From Tipula vernalis (lineage: Eukaryota; Arthropoda; Insecta; Diptera; Tipulidae): a DNA stretch of 64,000 bases. This document shows positions 1-11,172 of the stretch, in pieces (position 1 is the first letter of the stretch; every line of letters begins with the position of its first letter). Under the pieces are notes generated by a model. That model was given only the letters and a program-made list of their open reading frames with translations, had not been told where the DNA came from and did not search any database. A program made the translations under genes and the position numbers. The DNA is taken from NCBI GenBank assembly GCA_958295665.1, contig OY282559.1, positions 130,856,741-130,920,740 of the forward strand, in the 5' to 3' direction.

Positions 1-190
1 CGCTAAGTCTCTTTCTTTTTTTCTTGCTATCCTCGAGTTTCAAGTCCTCGAGGCTGCTTTTAGTTTCGGCGGTTGTAGACAATGATGCGGTGTCCGAGAA
101 TGATGGCACTTGTGCGCCTTGTACTCGGTCACCGACAATGGTATCCGCGCTTGAGTGTTCACTGATATCATCAGATAGCGTGGTTTCCAT
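1..190 (-). pseudogene. Start of a non-LTR retrotransposon ORF1, cut by the window edge
   Basis: On the minus strand a reading frame stays open from a stop near 300 to base 1, with its first ATG at 190. The encoded start is acidic and Ser/Thr-rich and ends at the window edge in a basic run (KKKRKRLS). An acidic disordered head followed by a basic Lys/Arg block is common at the N-terminus of ORF1 in insect non-LTR elements, where ORF1 binds RNA. No zinc knuckle or other domain falls inside the window, so the clade is open. The frame may be intact, but only about 63 codons are visible. An overlapping 63-codon frame (231-40) has no such composition and is treated as a shadow. Confidence 0.4.
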
Positions 191-780
191 ATTAAAATTC
201 TCAGAGGTAGGTCCTTGTTGGACCTTGTCATCCTCTGAGATTGGTGCGTTTATAGAAGCACTTCCCTCATATTTTTTTATTTCTGAAATATTCAGGCAGT
301 TTCAGTTTTGTTAAAAGGAAAAGAAGGTCCACGACAGCAGCGCCTCTTACTGTGGTAAGGCAAATTGAAACCGGAGGTCACCAGGTATCCTAAGTTTCGT
401 GCCACAGACCAAATAACCTATGGCCATTCATCCCTCGGCACACGTGTCTTACCTTGGATTTGTCTTACCTACTTTAGCCTGTCGTTCGGTAAACAAACAA
501 TCAGTTACCGGTGGCACCACGGGAAGGTAGCACGTACACTTGCGAACCACGATTAGGTTACCCCTCACGCGGTCGTGAGCCCCAGGCAGGACTGCCTAAA
601 ACATGACCAGAACAGCCTGCTGGAGCTCACGCTACTGAAGGTTATGGAGCTGGTGATTACTACACCGCCTTGTTCTCCCCTTTACCAGATGCCCAGACCA
701 TCCGTACCCATACGTCCATATGAATCTTACAGCTGCAATATTGTGAGTGGACGTGATTTTGTGTGTAACCACTAGCTTAA
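191..780 (-). other. Probable 5' UTR of the left-edge non-LTR element
   Basis: This stretch is clearly more GC-rich than the DNA beyond 780 and lies directly upstream of the minus-strand ORF1 start. No long conserved frame is present. The sharp change to AT-rich DNA near 775 probably marks the element's 5' end. No target-site duplication can be tested because the 3' end lies outside the window. Confidence 0.35.
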
Positions 781-2440
781 AATTTGCAAACTTTTGTTTT
801 ACTAAATATAAAATAGTTCAAATCATGTAGCACACACTTTGAATAATTGTGATATACTCCAAGTATCTTGTTGCAAGTATCAGATTATTTTAATTTATGA
901 ATTTTTGGGCGTCTTGTTACCTAAATGCGTTCGATTTTCCGCAATTGTAATCGCAACCTGAAAGAATTCCTGCACACCAAACCCCACATCAATATTGTAC
1001 ACTAAAATACTCGTATCTGTAATTTAACCACAAAAGCAAATATAAAATCATATTCCTAGAATGATTTTTGATTAGAATATATACAATTTACTGGCTCCTG
1101 AAGTACTTAATATAATATGAAAAAATGTTCGATTTATGAACGTACTATAGACGACATTAACAAAGCCAATTAAATCCGCTTGAGAAAACCCCATAAATCA
1201 AATAAATCGATTTAAATAATTTATTTTGTACATACATACATATAAAAAGCACAATTTAGAGAGCAGCGCTATTCATTGCTTCATATAAATATAAAACAAA
1301 AATTAATAATTCAACCCATTCTGGCCATTATTCGATTATTCGAAACACTAAAGCTAATTTGATATTAATTCTATATAGGAAATGGTTCACAAGTTGAACC
1401 CAAATATTTTATGTGTTAATAAATTAAATTTATATCTCGAATTTTATTGTACACCATACATATGTACATATATGTAGTACATAATGTATATGTACAACAC
1501 ATTTTAGCATAAAATCATGTTTTATTAGTATACAGTAAAATATTATTTTCGTTTGATTGTGAACGCTTGTTAAAATTTGGGCAGGCCTCCCTATATTGTG
1601 ACCTTAAATAAAATAATTTTCACGCAGTTAAAATTTATTTCTAAATTTAATTACCAATAAATTCAAAATTTTAATTTTCAATTCTAGCAGTTTGGTGCTC
1701 TTTTTACAATTGACTACTTCCCCCGATTTTTTTTTATATTAACGTACGTATATAATATATTTGTCACCATCCTATTTGCATAATATAACTAAATAAATAA
1801 TTTTTACCGAATATGATTACAGTAATTATAACCTTCGATGGCTAAACTATATAGCAAAAATTCGAAAGCTTTTTATTTTTAAAAAGTTTTATACAATTTT
1901 ATTATTGTAAAATTGAATATTAAATAATTATTTATGTTAGTTTAATTTAATTTCAAATAAATAAATTAAAATTGAATTTATTTAGAAAAAATATTTGTTA
2001 TTGTGTGTTGGTGAGTGTAATTTTTTATTTTGATAATATATGGGTAGTGGGAGATAATTTTATCCATATTGAAAACTAATAATTAAACGATTCAGACGCC
2101 TCAGATAGATAACTGGATTTTTTTTGCGTTCTTAACTCTTTTGTTAAAACTTCCGCTAGGAATTTGTATCTATAAAATTAAAACATTAAAATATAGGAAT
2201 AATAAAAAATAGGAACTGTTAGTTAGGTTTTGGGGCCTAAGTAGTCTGAACACGGCTGTCAGTATATTGAGCACTCTATAAAGATTAAAAATATATGAAT
2301 TAACTCAATAGGAACACTAAAAATTGTAAATTACTACGCTTACGAAAATGATCAATATCGTCATTATGGCTTGGAATTAACTTCGGATTTACTTATGCGC
2401 AATAAAATTGTTATATTTGTTGTTTTGTAGAATCAGCACT
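781..2440. other. AT-rich DNA without recognisable genes
   Basis: Only short A/T-rich runs and scattered TACATATGTA-like motifs are visible (for example near 1455-1480). I see no coding potential, RNA gene or element boundary here. Confidence 0.5.
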
Positions 2441-3744
2441 TATTTGGCCAACATTTCCTCTATTTATATTATTTGCAACAGATTGACATATATAACGTAT
2501 TTTCCTCTTAATCAAAACTGAAAAGAAGCAAAGCGTGTTCAGACTAAATACAAATTTAAAATATTCAGAATTTTAGTAACATTTTGCAAAATCAGAAGGC
2601 ATTTGCCAATATCTTGTCGCAAATCAGAACTAAAAAGAAGCAAAATGTAAAGACTAAATAAACTAAATACGAATTCCATACGTCCAGACTAAATACATAT
2701 TTGAAAAAAATCTGAATTTAGCAACGTTTTCCAAAAAACTAGAATGGTTTTGCCAATATTTTTTCGATTTACATGCAACATTTAAGCAAATAATTTTCCT
2801 CTAAACAAGAACTGAAAAGAAGAAAACCGTCCTGACTAAATAAGAATTTAAGACTTTTTTAATTTTAGCAAAAATTTTCGCCAATATATGTTTGCCAACA
2901 TTTTTTGCAAAATCAGAATGTTTTTACCAATATTTTGTCGCGTTATATGTAAAAGATTTAAGCAAAATATTTTTCTCCCAATCGGAACTAAAAACAAATT
3001 AAAAGTAAAGACTAAATACGAATTCCATACAACTTGACTAAAGATATATTTTAAACATTTTAAATTTAGCAACGTTTTCTGCAAAACCAGAATATTTTTG
3101 CCAATATTTTGTCGATTTATATGCAAGACTTAAGCAAAGTATTTTTTTCTAAATCAGAACTGAAAAGAAGCAAAACGTCCTGACTAAATAAAAATTTAAA
3201 ACTTTTTGAATTTTAGCAAATTTTTTGTCAATATATGTATGGTCTGTTTATATACATCAGATTTAAACAAACTAATTTTCTATTCGACAAAATAAAAATT
3301 TTTAAAAATTTTGAAGTATAGCAACATTCTTTGCGAAATCAGAATGTTCCGCGAATATTTTTTTTATTTATAGTCAATAAATTTAAGCTAAAGATTTTTC
3401 TCTAAATCAGGATTAAGAAGAAGCAAAACGTTTAGACTAAATACAAATTTAAATCATTCAGCATTTTAGCAACATTTTTTTGCAAAATCAGAAGGTTTTT
3501 GCCAATATTTTGTCGAGTTATATGTAAAAGATTTAAGCAAAGTATTTTTCTCCAAATCACAACTAAAAAGAAGCAAAAAGTAAAGACTAAATACGAATTC
3601 CATACGTCTAGAATAAATACAAATTTTAAACATTCTGAATGTAGCAACGTTTTCTGCAAAACCAGAATATTTTAGCCAATATTTTGTCGATTTATATGCA
3701 AGACTTAAGCAAAGTATTTTTCTCTAAATCAGAAATAAAAAAAA
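2440..3744. repeat. AT-rich satellite block 1
   Basis: Diverged tandem units of roughly 150-175 bp share the phrases GCAAAATCAGAA, GCCAATATTTTGTCG, TTTAAGCAAAGTATTTTTCTC and AGAAGCAAAACGT. Units of different type alternate, giving a higher-order period of roughly 560-640 bp: the GCAAAATCAGAAGG type recurs near 2919 and 3481, with other types near 3080, 3228 and 3336 between. The minus-strand frames across this block are by-products of its composition. Confidence 0.75.
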
Positions 3745-3749
3745 TGGAG

Positions 3750-3764
3750 GTGTGGCCAACACAC
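3750..3764 (-). other. Terminal hairpin of the Helentron-like element
   Basis: GTGTG (3750-3754) and CACAC (3760-3764) form a 5-bp stem around a 5-base loop, a few bases from the element's 3' end on the minus strand. In Helitron-type elements such a hairpin marks the end of rolling-circle transfer. Confidence 0.5.
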
Positions 3765-4077
3765 GACTTTCTTTTACGAACAGAGAATTTTGAGAAATTT
3801 TAATTTTTTTTTATAATTTTTTAATTTTTTTTTTTTTAATTTTTTTTTTTTTAATTTTATTTGTTTTTAATTTTTGGAAACATTTTGTTTTAGTAGATTT
3901 TTGTAAACCTTATACTTTTTAAGATATTTGCAAAATAAATTTTCTGGACCAAGGGAGTGGCCACTTCCGGTTAACCGATTTGGAGTAAAATTCACTGGGA
4001 CCTCCCAATTTATCAAAAAAGCTTAAATCTGAAGTTTCAGTTCGATTGGTTAAACCATCTGGGCTGTAGAGAGGACA

Positions 4078-4238
4078 CAGACAGACTGACCGACTGACAG
4101 ACTGACAGACTGACAGACTGACAGACTGACAGACTGACAGACTGACAGACTGACAGACTGACAGACTGACAGACTGACAGACTGACAGACTGACAGACTG
4201 ACAGACTGACAGACTGACAGACTGACAGACTGACAGAC
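4078..4238. repeat. GACAGACT octamer microsatellite inside the Helentron-like element
   Basis: About nineteen copies of the 8-mer CAGACTGA run in tandem with few imperfections. On the minus strand this reads GTCTGTCA, close to the GTCY microsatellite known from mini-me/DINE-1 elements. The 91-codon minus frame across it (SVCQSVSL repeats) is an artefact of a stop-free octamer. Confidence 0.9.
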
Positions 4239-4362
4239 AGACACCATTTCGAAACCCACTTTTTCGGACTCAGGGGACCTCAAAACAGATAAATCACTAA
4301 AAATATCAAGGTCCAAAATTTTCATGATTACTATACTTTATTTTACTAGAGTAAAAGAAAGT

Positions 4363-4844
4363 AAAAAGCAAAACGTCCTGACTAGTTCCGCGAATATTTT
4401 TTTATTTATAGTCAATAAATTTAAGCAAAAGATTTTTCTCTAAACAAGAATTAACAAGAAGCAAAACGTTCAGACTAAATAGAAATTTAAAACATTCAGA
4501 ATTTTAGCAAGATTTTTTGCAAAATCAGAAGGTTTTGCCAATATTTTGTCGCGTTATATGTAAGAGATTTAAGCAAAGTATTTTTCTCCAAATAAGAACT
4601 TAAACAAAGAAAAACGTATAGACTAAATACGAATTCCATACGACTAGAGTAAATACAAATTTTAAACATTTTAAATTTAGCAACGTTTTCTGCAAAACCA
4701 GAATATTTTTGCCAATATTTTGTCGATTTATATGCAAGACTTAAGCAAAGTATTTTTCTCAAAATCAGAAGTGAAAAGAAGCAAAACGTCCTGACTAAAT
4801 AAAAATTTAAAACTTTTTGAATTTTAGCAAATTTTTTGTCATTA
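4363..4844. repeat. AT-rich satellite block 2
   Basis: This continues block 1 beyond the Helentron-like insertion and runs to the target site of element A. It is nearly identical to 33509-33985, the flank of the second copy of element A. Confidence 0.75.
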
Positions 4845-4855
4845 TATGTATTGTC
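4845..4855. repeat. Target-site duplication, left of element A
   Basis: TATGTATTGTC here is repeated exactly at 10511-10521 on the other side of the element. The undisturbed satellite at 3228-3250 has the near-match TATGTATGGTC followed by TGTTTATA, which supports this as the original target. Confidence 0.85.
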
Positions 4856-5467
4856 CCCGTGGCGTACTGCAGCTATCGGGGGGGTCACAGGTGGTGGATA
4901 GTGGACGGCCTATCGATAGGTAGGCTAGCGGTGAATTAAATAAGCCGCCCCCATCCGCAGTCCAGCTGGGGGGAGAGTTTTAGGGAACTGGGGAGTGGTT
5001 AAACTGAGTTCATTAAATTCTGAGTGCCTATGATGCCCAGCATGGAAAGGCGAACAGATGGCGCCAGAAAACCATCGACCAATAACCACGGCGGATTGGG
5101 CGTCACGTCCTCTCTTCACCTCCGGAGTCTCCGCGGGTGATGAGTGGGGGACCCTATAAACGGGTGACCCGGTGAATGGAATGGATCCCATTGGATTGGG
5201 CTCTCCATGTGATTAGGTGAATGGGGGAGAGAATGGGCGGAGGGAAGGGGTGCAGGGAGGCTGGGTGCTAGCGAGCCGAATGGGCTGGATTAAGGCGTTA
5301 AGCCACCCGTGCTGATGGTCTACTAGGCTGGGGGCCCATTTAACAAAGCCCAGTTGCTAACGGAACCCTCTGGATACCTGGCGACCTCCAGTTGTAATTA
5401 GCCTTACCTGCGTATACGGATCTCTGCGCAGGCGGACCTTTATTTCTCCGATACTCGTGGGAATCAA
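4856..5467 (+). promoter_or_regulatory. 5' UTR and internal promoter region of element A
   Basis: About 610 bp of GC-rich leader precede ORF1. The palindrome CCTATCGATAGG lies at 4909-4920; its centre TATCGATA (4911-4918), about 56 bases from the element start, equals the Drosophila DRE core bound by DREF. It is kept in the second copy (34056-34063). Non-LTR elements need promoters inside the transcribed 5' end, so a role in transcription is plausible but inferred. The leader ends with TACTCGTGGGAATCAAA (5452-5468), which overlaps the A of the ORF1 ATG. Confidence 0.5.
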
Positions 5468-6774
5468 ATGGTAAGATCAAACATAAAAACAAAGGGCACC
5501 GGCTCTCCTCAAAAGCCGGTATCAGCGGAGGGAGGTACCTCGAACCAGACGGGTGGGGCCTCTAAGGTTGCAAAGGTAGTTGACTCTAAGGCACAAGTCC
5601 CGGGAGTTAGCGGTACCAACGCAGCACAGGGAAGGGGGACGAGAGACATTCCTCCGGCGAAAAGGCGATACAGGAATCGCCGCTCGGCGCTCCGAATTCT
5701 CGAGAAGTGGGCTGCGACCCCCGAGGGGCAGCTTACGGAAGAGCAAAGAAGATCAGTAGCTTGGGCAAGGAGCACTGTGGGCTGCGGAAGCTCGGAAAGG
5801 GACCATATGTCGAAAAGACAGCGGTCCCAGGACGAGGTGGAAGTAGTCAACAGCAAGCGGGCCAAGTTGGTTACTGAAAAGAAGCCGAGCTCCACCTCAG
5901 GGACAAAGCTGTTCAGCGAGGTCCTGAGGGAGCATGTGTTGATGCTAGCCGTCATTGACGAAAGTCAAGAAGATGGGAGCATCACGGAGGAAAAATGGAG
6001 GTTGGTGTATAATGCACTCAACCTCGTCTTTTTAAAGGTCTTGGTGAAAATCCGGGACCACCCCCATTCTGCAGAGATGCGGGATGGTATCAAGGGCGTG
6101 TAAAGATGACTGCATGCTCGGACTCTAGATCTGTGGATCTGTACAAAAAGGCTATAGCCAAAGTAGGGGAGGTGTGGCCAGGCGCAAAGCTTGCGGCAGT
6201 TAGCCGGGAGGAAATTCCCAGCAGGCCGCGGGCACGTGTATGGCTGCCATCCGAACCGGCTAGCCCGGACGGGGCTTTGAAAATCATTCAGGCCAGTAAC
6301 CCGAATCTTCCGACAGGAAATTGGAAGATCGTCAAGCAGGAGGAGGCCAAGGGGGGCTCGAAATTATCAATCATGGTGATAAATAAGGAGTCCCTTGCCC
6401 TCCTTCACAAAACGAAGGGAGTAATTGACTTCGGTTTCGGGTCAATTACTCTCAACGTTTATAAGAAGGATGGGGCGGAAGCGCGTACGGGAGGCCAAAC
6501 GGAGGACGGTGGCAACCCGCCCAGGCCTGAAGGGGGTACCAGCAGCATGGGGGAAGAAGCTGAGGGTAGGGGGGAGAGTGAATCCGGCGACCTTGGTAGG
6601 GCAAGGACTCTCTCGAAGGATGAGGAGGTGCACTTAAGCGAAGGAGCTGGTGTACCGATGGAGGAGGATGTCGACAGCCCGGCCAGACGGGGGGGCACTG
6701 ACAAGTCCTCTATAGAGGGTACGAGGGGTGGCGAGACGGGCGTATCCGGCGCATCCCAAATTACCGGGAATTAA
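5468..6774 (+). pseudogene. Element A ORF1 (gag-like), frameshifted
   Basis: ORF1 of a non-LTR element normally makes the RNA-binding particle protein. The first 211 codons run from ATG 5468 to a stop at 6103; the second part is open from 6106 to 6774. Compared with the second copy (35180-35195), one base is missing near 6040-6050, which explains the break; the intact frame would be about 435 codons. The N-terminus is rich in Ser, Gly and Lys, followed by a basic region near residues 65-75. The C-terminal part (VWLPSEPAS, NLPTGNWKIVKQE, FGFGSITLNVY) looks like a globular domain of the DUF4780 kind; I infer that from memory of similar insect proteins. No CCHC zinc knuckle is present, unlike element B. 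The start follows the conserved 17-base leader motif, which supports ATG 5468. Confidence 0.75.
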
Positions 6775-6775
6775 T

Positions 6776-6795
6776 ATTCCTGCGGTAGCAGGAAT
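6776..6795 (+). promoter_or_regulatory. Intercistronic stem-loop between ORF1 and ORF2 of element A
   Basis: ATTCCTGC and GCAGGAAT form a perfect 8-bp stem with loop GGTA. It starts one base after the ORF1 stop and ends five bases before the ORF2 ATG at 6801. It is preserved without change in the second copy (about 35913-35932). Its place suggests a role in reinitiation of translation at ORF2, which is inferred. Confidence 0.55.
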
Positions 6796-6800
6796 TTATC

Positions 6801-9800
6801 ATGGAGGTAGGTAGAGGTGAAATGGTTATGATTAAAATAACTCAAATTAACCTTCACCATTCTAAGGCTGCTTCGGTAGCTCTACTCCTCAGGCTGACTA
6901 GTTCGGGTGAGGATGTGATATTAATCCAAGAACCTTGGATTAACAATAACAGGATCTGTGGCCTCAGAACCAAGGGGTATAAAATTATATCCTCTAGTAA
7001 GTCTGGGAAGATCAGATCTTGTATTCTTGGGAAAAATAATATTAATCTTTTCCTTCTCTCTCAATACAGCAATGGTGACACTACTGCAGTTAGCCTGGAA
7101 GTAGGCACTTGTAGATTCTGGCTGGTTTCAGCCTACATGGACCGGGAGAAGGAGGTTCCTCCGGATAACCTGGAGGAGCTGATCCGTAAAGCGGAACAAT
7201 CAAAGGTAGGTGTGGTACTGGGAGTGGATGCTAATATGCGCATCACACTATCTGGGGAAGCACAGACATTAATGAAAGAGGTGAGTCGCTTTTTGATTAT
7301 TTGATGAGTACTAACCTTTCAGTGTGTAATATTGGGCGGGAACCCACATTTATTACTAGTAACAGGCAGGAGGTTCTAGACGTGACCCTTGCCTCAAATA
7401 ATATTCTTCATATGGTTAAAAATTGGAGAGTGGATAAGGAACACTCCTTTTCTGATCATCGATATTTAACCTATAGCCTCGATATTCACCCTGCTACCCG
7501 GGAAGCCTTCAGGAACCCTAGAAGGACCAACTGGAGCAAATATGGGGAATTATTGGAGGAAATGTTACCGACGAGGGCTATGGAGCCCCCGACGACCGTT
7601 GGGGAGCTGGAGGACATGGTGGCTAGCGTTACTAGCGCATGCAACCGATCCTTTCGCGCTGCCTGCCCACTGGCTAAGCCTAGGGGTAGGCAAAAACCGG
7701 TATGGTGGTCCAGGGAACTGGGAACCTATCGAAAGGCTTGTAGGATAGCCTTTAATAGAGCCAAAAATACAAGGGAGGCTCAGGATTGGGACTCCTATAA
7801 GGAGAAACTCGGAACTTATAAGAAAGAATTAAGAAAGGCACAAAGGAGGTCTTGGAGAATCTTCTGTGATAATATGGAAGAGGTATCCGAAACCTCCCGC
7901 CTTAGGAAGATTCTTTCCAAAAGTACATCTAGTCCTAGTTTTTTGATAAAACCGGACGGATCTTGGACAGCTTCTAGTGGAGAATCTCTGGAGCTTCTCC
8001 TCGAGACACACTTCTCAGGGAGCTTTGAAGACCTGTTGGTGCGTTTTAATCATCAGGAATCACTGTCAGTAACCACAGAGGATATCGTAACCAGAAAACG
8101 GATCCTATGGGCACTGAGGGGTTTTAAACCATTTAAATCGGCTGGTCCGGATCAAATTATACCAGCGGAACTTCAAAACAACTCAGTAATTATTCTTCCC
8201 TACCTGGAAGCTATATTCAAAGGGTGTTTGAAGCTGGGCTATATTCCTAGGTACTGGACGGAGGTCAATGTGGTGTTCATACCGAAAGCGGGGAAAAGCT
8301 CACATGTCTATCCTAAGGACCTAAGACCAATAACTCTATCATCCTTTCTTTTGAAAACATTGGAAAGGCTGCTGGATGTATACATCAGAGATAAAATAGG
8401 TGCCAGGAAGTGGGCATCGTCTCAGCACGCGTACACAAAGGGTAGATCTGTGGAAACTGCTCTGCACGCCTTGGTGTCTACGATTGAGAAATCGATTAAT
8501 TCAAAGGAATTCTGTTTGGTGGCCTTCCTGGATATAGAAGGCGCCTTTAATAATGTGAAAGCGGAGGAAATCAAGGAGGGATTGTCATTTTTGGAGGTGG
8601 ACGTTCCTCTGATAGGGTTAATCAATTATATGCTGGGAAGCAGGATTGTTAGCTCGAAGTTGGGGGACTCCACCTTAAAGAGGCGAGTAACTAGGGGAAC
8701 TCTGCAGGGGGGGGGGAGTTCTGTCCCCTCTTCTCTGGAACATAGTGGTAAACGGGTTACTACTTGAATTGGAGAGAGAGGGTATTGAAGTTATTGCGTA
8801 CGCAGATGACGTAGCTTTAGCTGTTACCGGGAAATTCCTGGGCACGACTGTAGACGTAATGCAGAATGCGCTTACCATCGTTACGAAATGGGCTGGCAAA
8901 TGTGGACTTGGTATTAACCCGTCCAAGACAGAGCTGGTACTCTTTACTAAGAAATACAAAATCCCGGTAGTTGTCCCTCCTACCTTAAATGGCACGAGAC
9001 TTGCTTTTACTGATAGAGCTAGATATCTGGGCATTATCTTGGACAGTAAGCTTAGTTGGAAGCCCAACATGTTGGAGAGAATAAACAAAGCTACTATTGC
9101 TTTGTACTCCTGTAGGAACGCCATTGGTCATAGATGGGGTCTGAAGCCGGAGCTGGTACACTGGCTCTACACCGCCGTAGTGAGACCTGTACTCATGTAC
9201 GGGGTGGGTGTTTGGTGGCCAGCTCTGGACAAGATAACTTACAAAAGTAAGATTAAGAGAGTGCAAAGAACGGCCTGTATGCTTGTTAGCGGGGCATTGA
9301 GGTCGACACCGACAAGTGCCTTAGAGGTTATGTTGCACCTTCTTCCTGTCGACATTTTTGGCAAACAGATGGCGGCAAATACGGCTGTACGACTTGCAGC
9401 CGTCTCTCAGTGGAGGTGTCTTAGTAAAGGACACTCTGCTATCGTCAGATCGTTGAAGGATGAGCTGGCGAATCTTGACAACATTAAACCTACTCTACGC
9501 TTCGAAAAGCGATTTCGGACCTCCTTCCCTTAAAGGGAATCCTGGAGGGATAGACCGTCATCAGAAACTGAAGCGTTGCAATTCTTCACAGATGGCTCCA
9601 AGCTAGACGGCAAAGTAGGAGCTGGAGTATTCTGTGACAAATTAAATGTAAATATTTCTATTCGTCTCCCTGATTACTGCAGCGTGTACCAAGTTGAAGT
9701 CGTAGCGATTGAGGAGGTCATGACGTGGTTGAAGCATAATGTGTTATCCTCAGACGATATCACAATCTATGTGGACAGTCAAGCGGCGATCCGGTCGTTA

Positions 9801-10418
9801 GAATCGGTGTCTTTGGCGTCACGGGTGGCGTTGAGTTGTCACTCATCTCTAAATGAGATGGGTGAGCATTTCAACATCCAGGTAGTCTGGGTCCCAGGTC
9901 ACTCGGGCGTCATGGGGAACTGCAGGGCAGATGAACTTGCTAGGCATGGTACGACTCTCCAGCTGCAACCGGAAAGGGCAAGTCTGGGGAGGCCTATCAC
10001 AACGCTGAGACAAGCACTTGGGAATCAGGCGCTATCCTCAGCGGGGGAAAGGTGGTCTAACACCCTAACCTGTAGAGTTGCAAGACAAGTTTGGCCAAAG
10101 CTGGACTTGGGGCGCACTAGGGCATTAATATCCTTACGAAGACGTGAATTAAGAACGGTCGTAGGAATACTCACGGGACACTGCCTTTTTGGAGAACATG
10201 CAAGAAGGCTGGGTCTGGAGGCTTATGACTTCTGCAGAAGCTGCTTGGACGAAGAGGAGGAAGAGACGTTGGTCCACTTCTTTTGCTCGTGTCCAGCATT
10301 GGCTCTAAGAAGGCACAAACACTTAGGTAAGTTCAGGATGGACTGCCTCTCGGATCTCGAAAACATTAAAGTGCGGGACGTCTTACGCTACATAAGTAGC
10401 TCGAAATGGTTCCAATAG
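6801..10418 (+). pseudogene. Element A ORF2: endonuclease, reverse transcriptase, RNase H; multiple lesions
   Basis: ORF2 would encode the nicking and cDNA-synthesis enzyme. In order: an APE-type endonuclease (VILIQEPW near 6925, VDAN near 7230, SFSDHR near 7450), reverse transcriptase (SAGPDQ near 8140, FLDIEGAFNNV near 8530, YADDVALAV near 8795, YLGIILDSKLSWK near 9025), RNase H (FFTDGS near 9585, EVVAIEE, YVDSQAAIRSL near 9770, HSGVMGNCRADELARHG near 9900) and a C-x2-C-x8-H-x4-C cluster (CRSCLDEEEEETLVHFFC, near 10240). Three lesions are visible: two extra bases near 7233 relative to the second copy, a frameshift at a run of ten G (8707-8716) in the RT core, and an in-frame TAA at 9531-9533 before RNase H. 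The start is taken at 6801, though a second ATG lies at 6822. Confidence 0.85.
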
Positions 10419-10490
10419 GGGTAAAAGGGGATACATCCTGTGGTATCACAATGGACCGTCACCGGTCTAAGTGTGCGTAAGCAGCCACTC

Positions 10491-10510
10491 CAACCTAACC
10501 TAACCTAACC
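10491..10510 (+). repeat. CCTAA-repeat 3' tail of element A
   Basis: The element ends in about three CCTAA units directly before the target-site duplication, in place of poly(A). Short tandem 3' repeats are known in I-group elements. The unit equals the complement of the insect telomere repeat TTAGG, probably by coincidence. Confidence 0.6.
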
Positions 10511-10521
10511 TATGTATTGTC

Positions 10522-11172
10522 TGTTTATATGCATCAAATTTAAACAAACTAATTTTCTATTTGACTAAATAAAATTTTTTTAACATTTTGAAGTATAGCA
10601 ATATCCTTTGCCTAATCACAATATTCCGCGAAAATTTTTTTATTTATAGTCAACAAATTTAAGCAAACGATTTTTCTCGAAACCAGAACTAAGAAGAAGC
10701 AAAAGGTTCAGAATAAATACAAATTTAAAACATTCAGAATTTTAGCAAGATTTTTTGCAAAATCAGAAGGTTTTTGCCAATATTTTGTTGCGTTATATGT
10801 AACAGATTTAAGGAAAATATTTTTCTCCAAATCAGAACTAAAAAGAAGTAAACAGTAAAGACTAAATACGAATTCCATACGACTTGACTAAATACAAATT
10901 TTAAACATTTTAAATTTAGCAACGTTTTCTGCAAAACCAGAATATTTTTGCCATTATTTAGTCGATTTATATGCAAGACTTAAGGAAAGCATTTTTCTCT
11001 AAATTAGAACTGAAAAAAGCAAAACTTCTAGACTAAATAAAAATTTAAATCTATTTGAATTATAGCAAATTTTTTGCCAATATATGTATTGTCTATTTAT
11101 ATGCATCAGATTTAAACAAACTAATTTTCGATTCGAATAAATAGGAATTTTATAAACATTTTGAAGTATAGC
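10522..11172. repeat. AT-rich satellite block 3
   Basis: The satellite resumes after element A (TGTTTATATGCATC, AAACAAACTAATTTTCTATT) and runs through several units to the 578-bp insertion. It carries the same unit types as blocks 1 and 2. Confidence 0.7.

Larger units (their letters stand above)
3745..4362 (-). mobile_element. Non-autonomous Helentron-like (HINE/DINE-1/mini-me type) element
   Basis: The satellite is interrupted here. The paralogous site at 33496-33520 lacks the insert and reads straight from GAAATAAAAAAAA into GCAAAACGTCC, so the limits are known to within an A run. Read on the minus strand, the element begins ACTTTCTTTTAC (4362-4351). A perfect 12-bp inverted copy sits inside the other end (3766-3777), about 20 bp from the terminus. 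A hairpin near the 3' end has stem GTGTG/CACAC and a 5-base loop (3750-3764). The interior carries a GACAGACT (GTCT/GTCA) microsatellite. The insertion lies within a T run on the minus strand. Asymmetric terminal inverted repeats, a 3' hairpin, T-T insertion and a GTCY microsatellite are described hallmarks of Helentrons and their derivatives. No protein is encoded. Confidence 0.7.
4856..10510 (+). mobile_element. Element A: full-length non-LTR retrotransposon, I-group with RNase H (Loa-like), inactive
   Basis: The element is 5655 bp with an 11-bp target-site duplication. It has a GC-rich 5' UTR, ORF1, a short intercistronic gap with a stem-loop, and ORF2 with endonuclease, reverse transcriptase, RNase H and a terminal Cys-His cluster. 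It ends in short tandem CCTAA units instead of poly(A). An endonuclease-RT-RNase H order and a non-poly(A) repeat tail fit the I group, where Loa-type elements are the closest idea; the clade call is an inference. Both ORFs carry lesions, so this copy cannot move by itself. A second, 3'-truncated copy lies at 33995-37754 within a segmental duplication. Confidence 0.85.

Noticed and set aside
4050..4325. 91-codon minus frame with SVCQSVSL repeats
   Set aside because: It is a translation of the octamer microsatellite inside the Helentron-like element.
5509..5955. 148-codon minus frame opposite element A ORF1 (also at 34654-35100)
   Set aside because: It is a shadow of the GC-rich ORF1 sequence; it lies on the antisense strand and shows no family signature.
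8675..9124. 149-codon minus frame
   Set aside because: It is antisense to the reverse transcriptase of element A, whose YADD motif is on the plus strand.
10491..10510. CCTAA run as an interstitial telomere
   Set aside because: Only about three units, exactly at the 3' end of element A and before its target duplication, so it belongs to the element tail.
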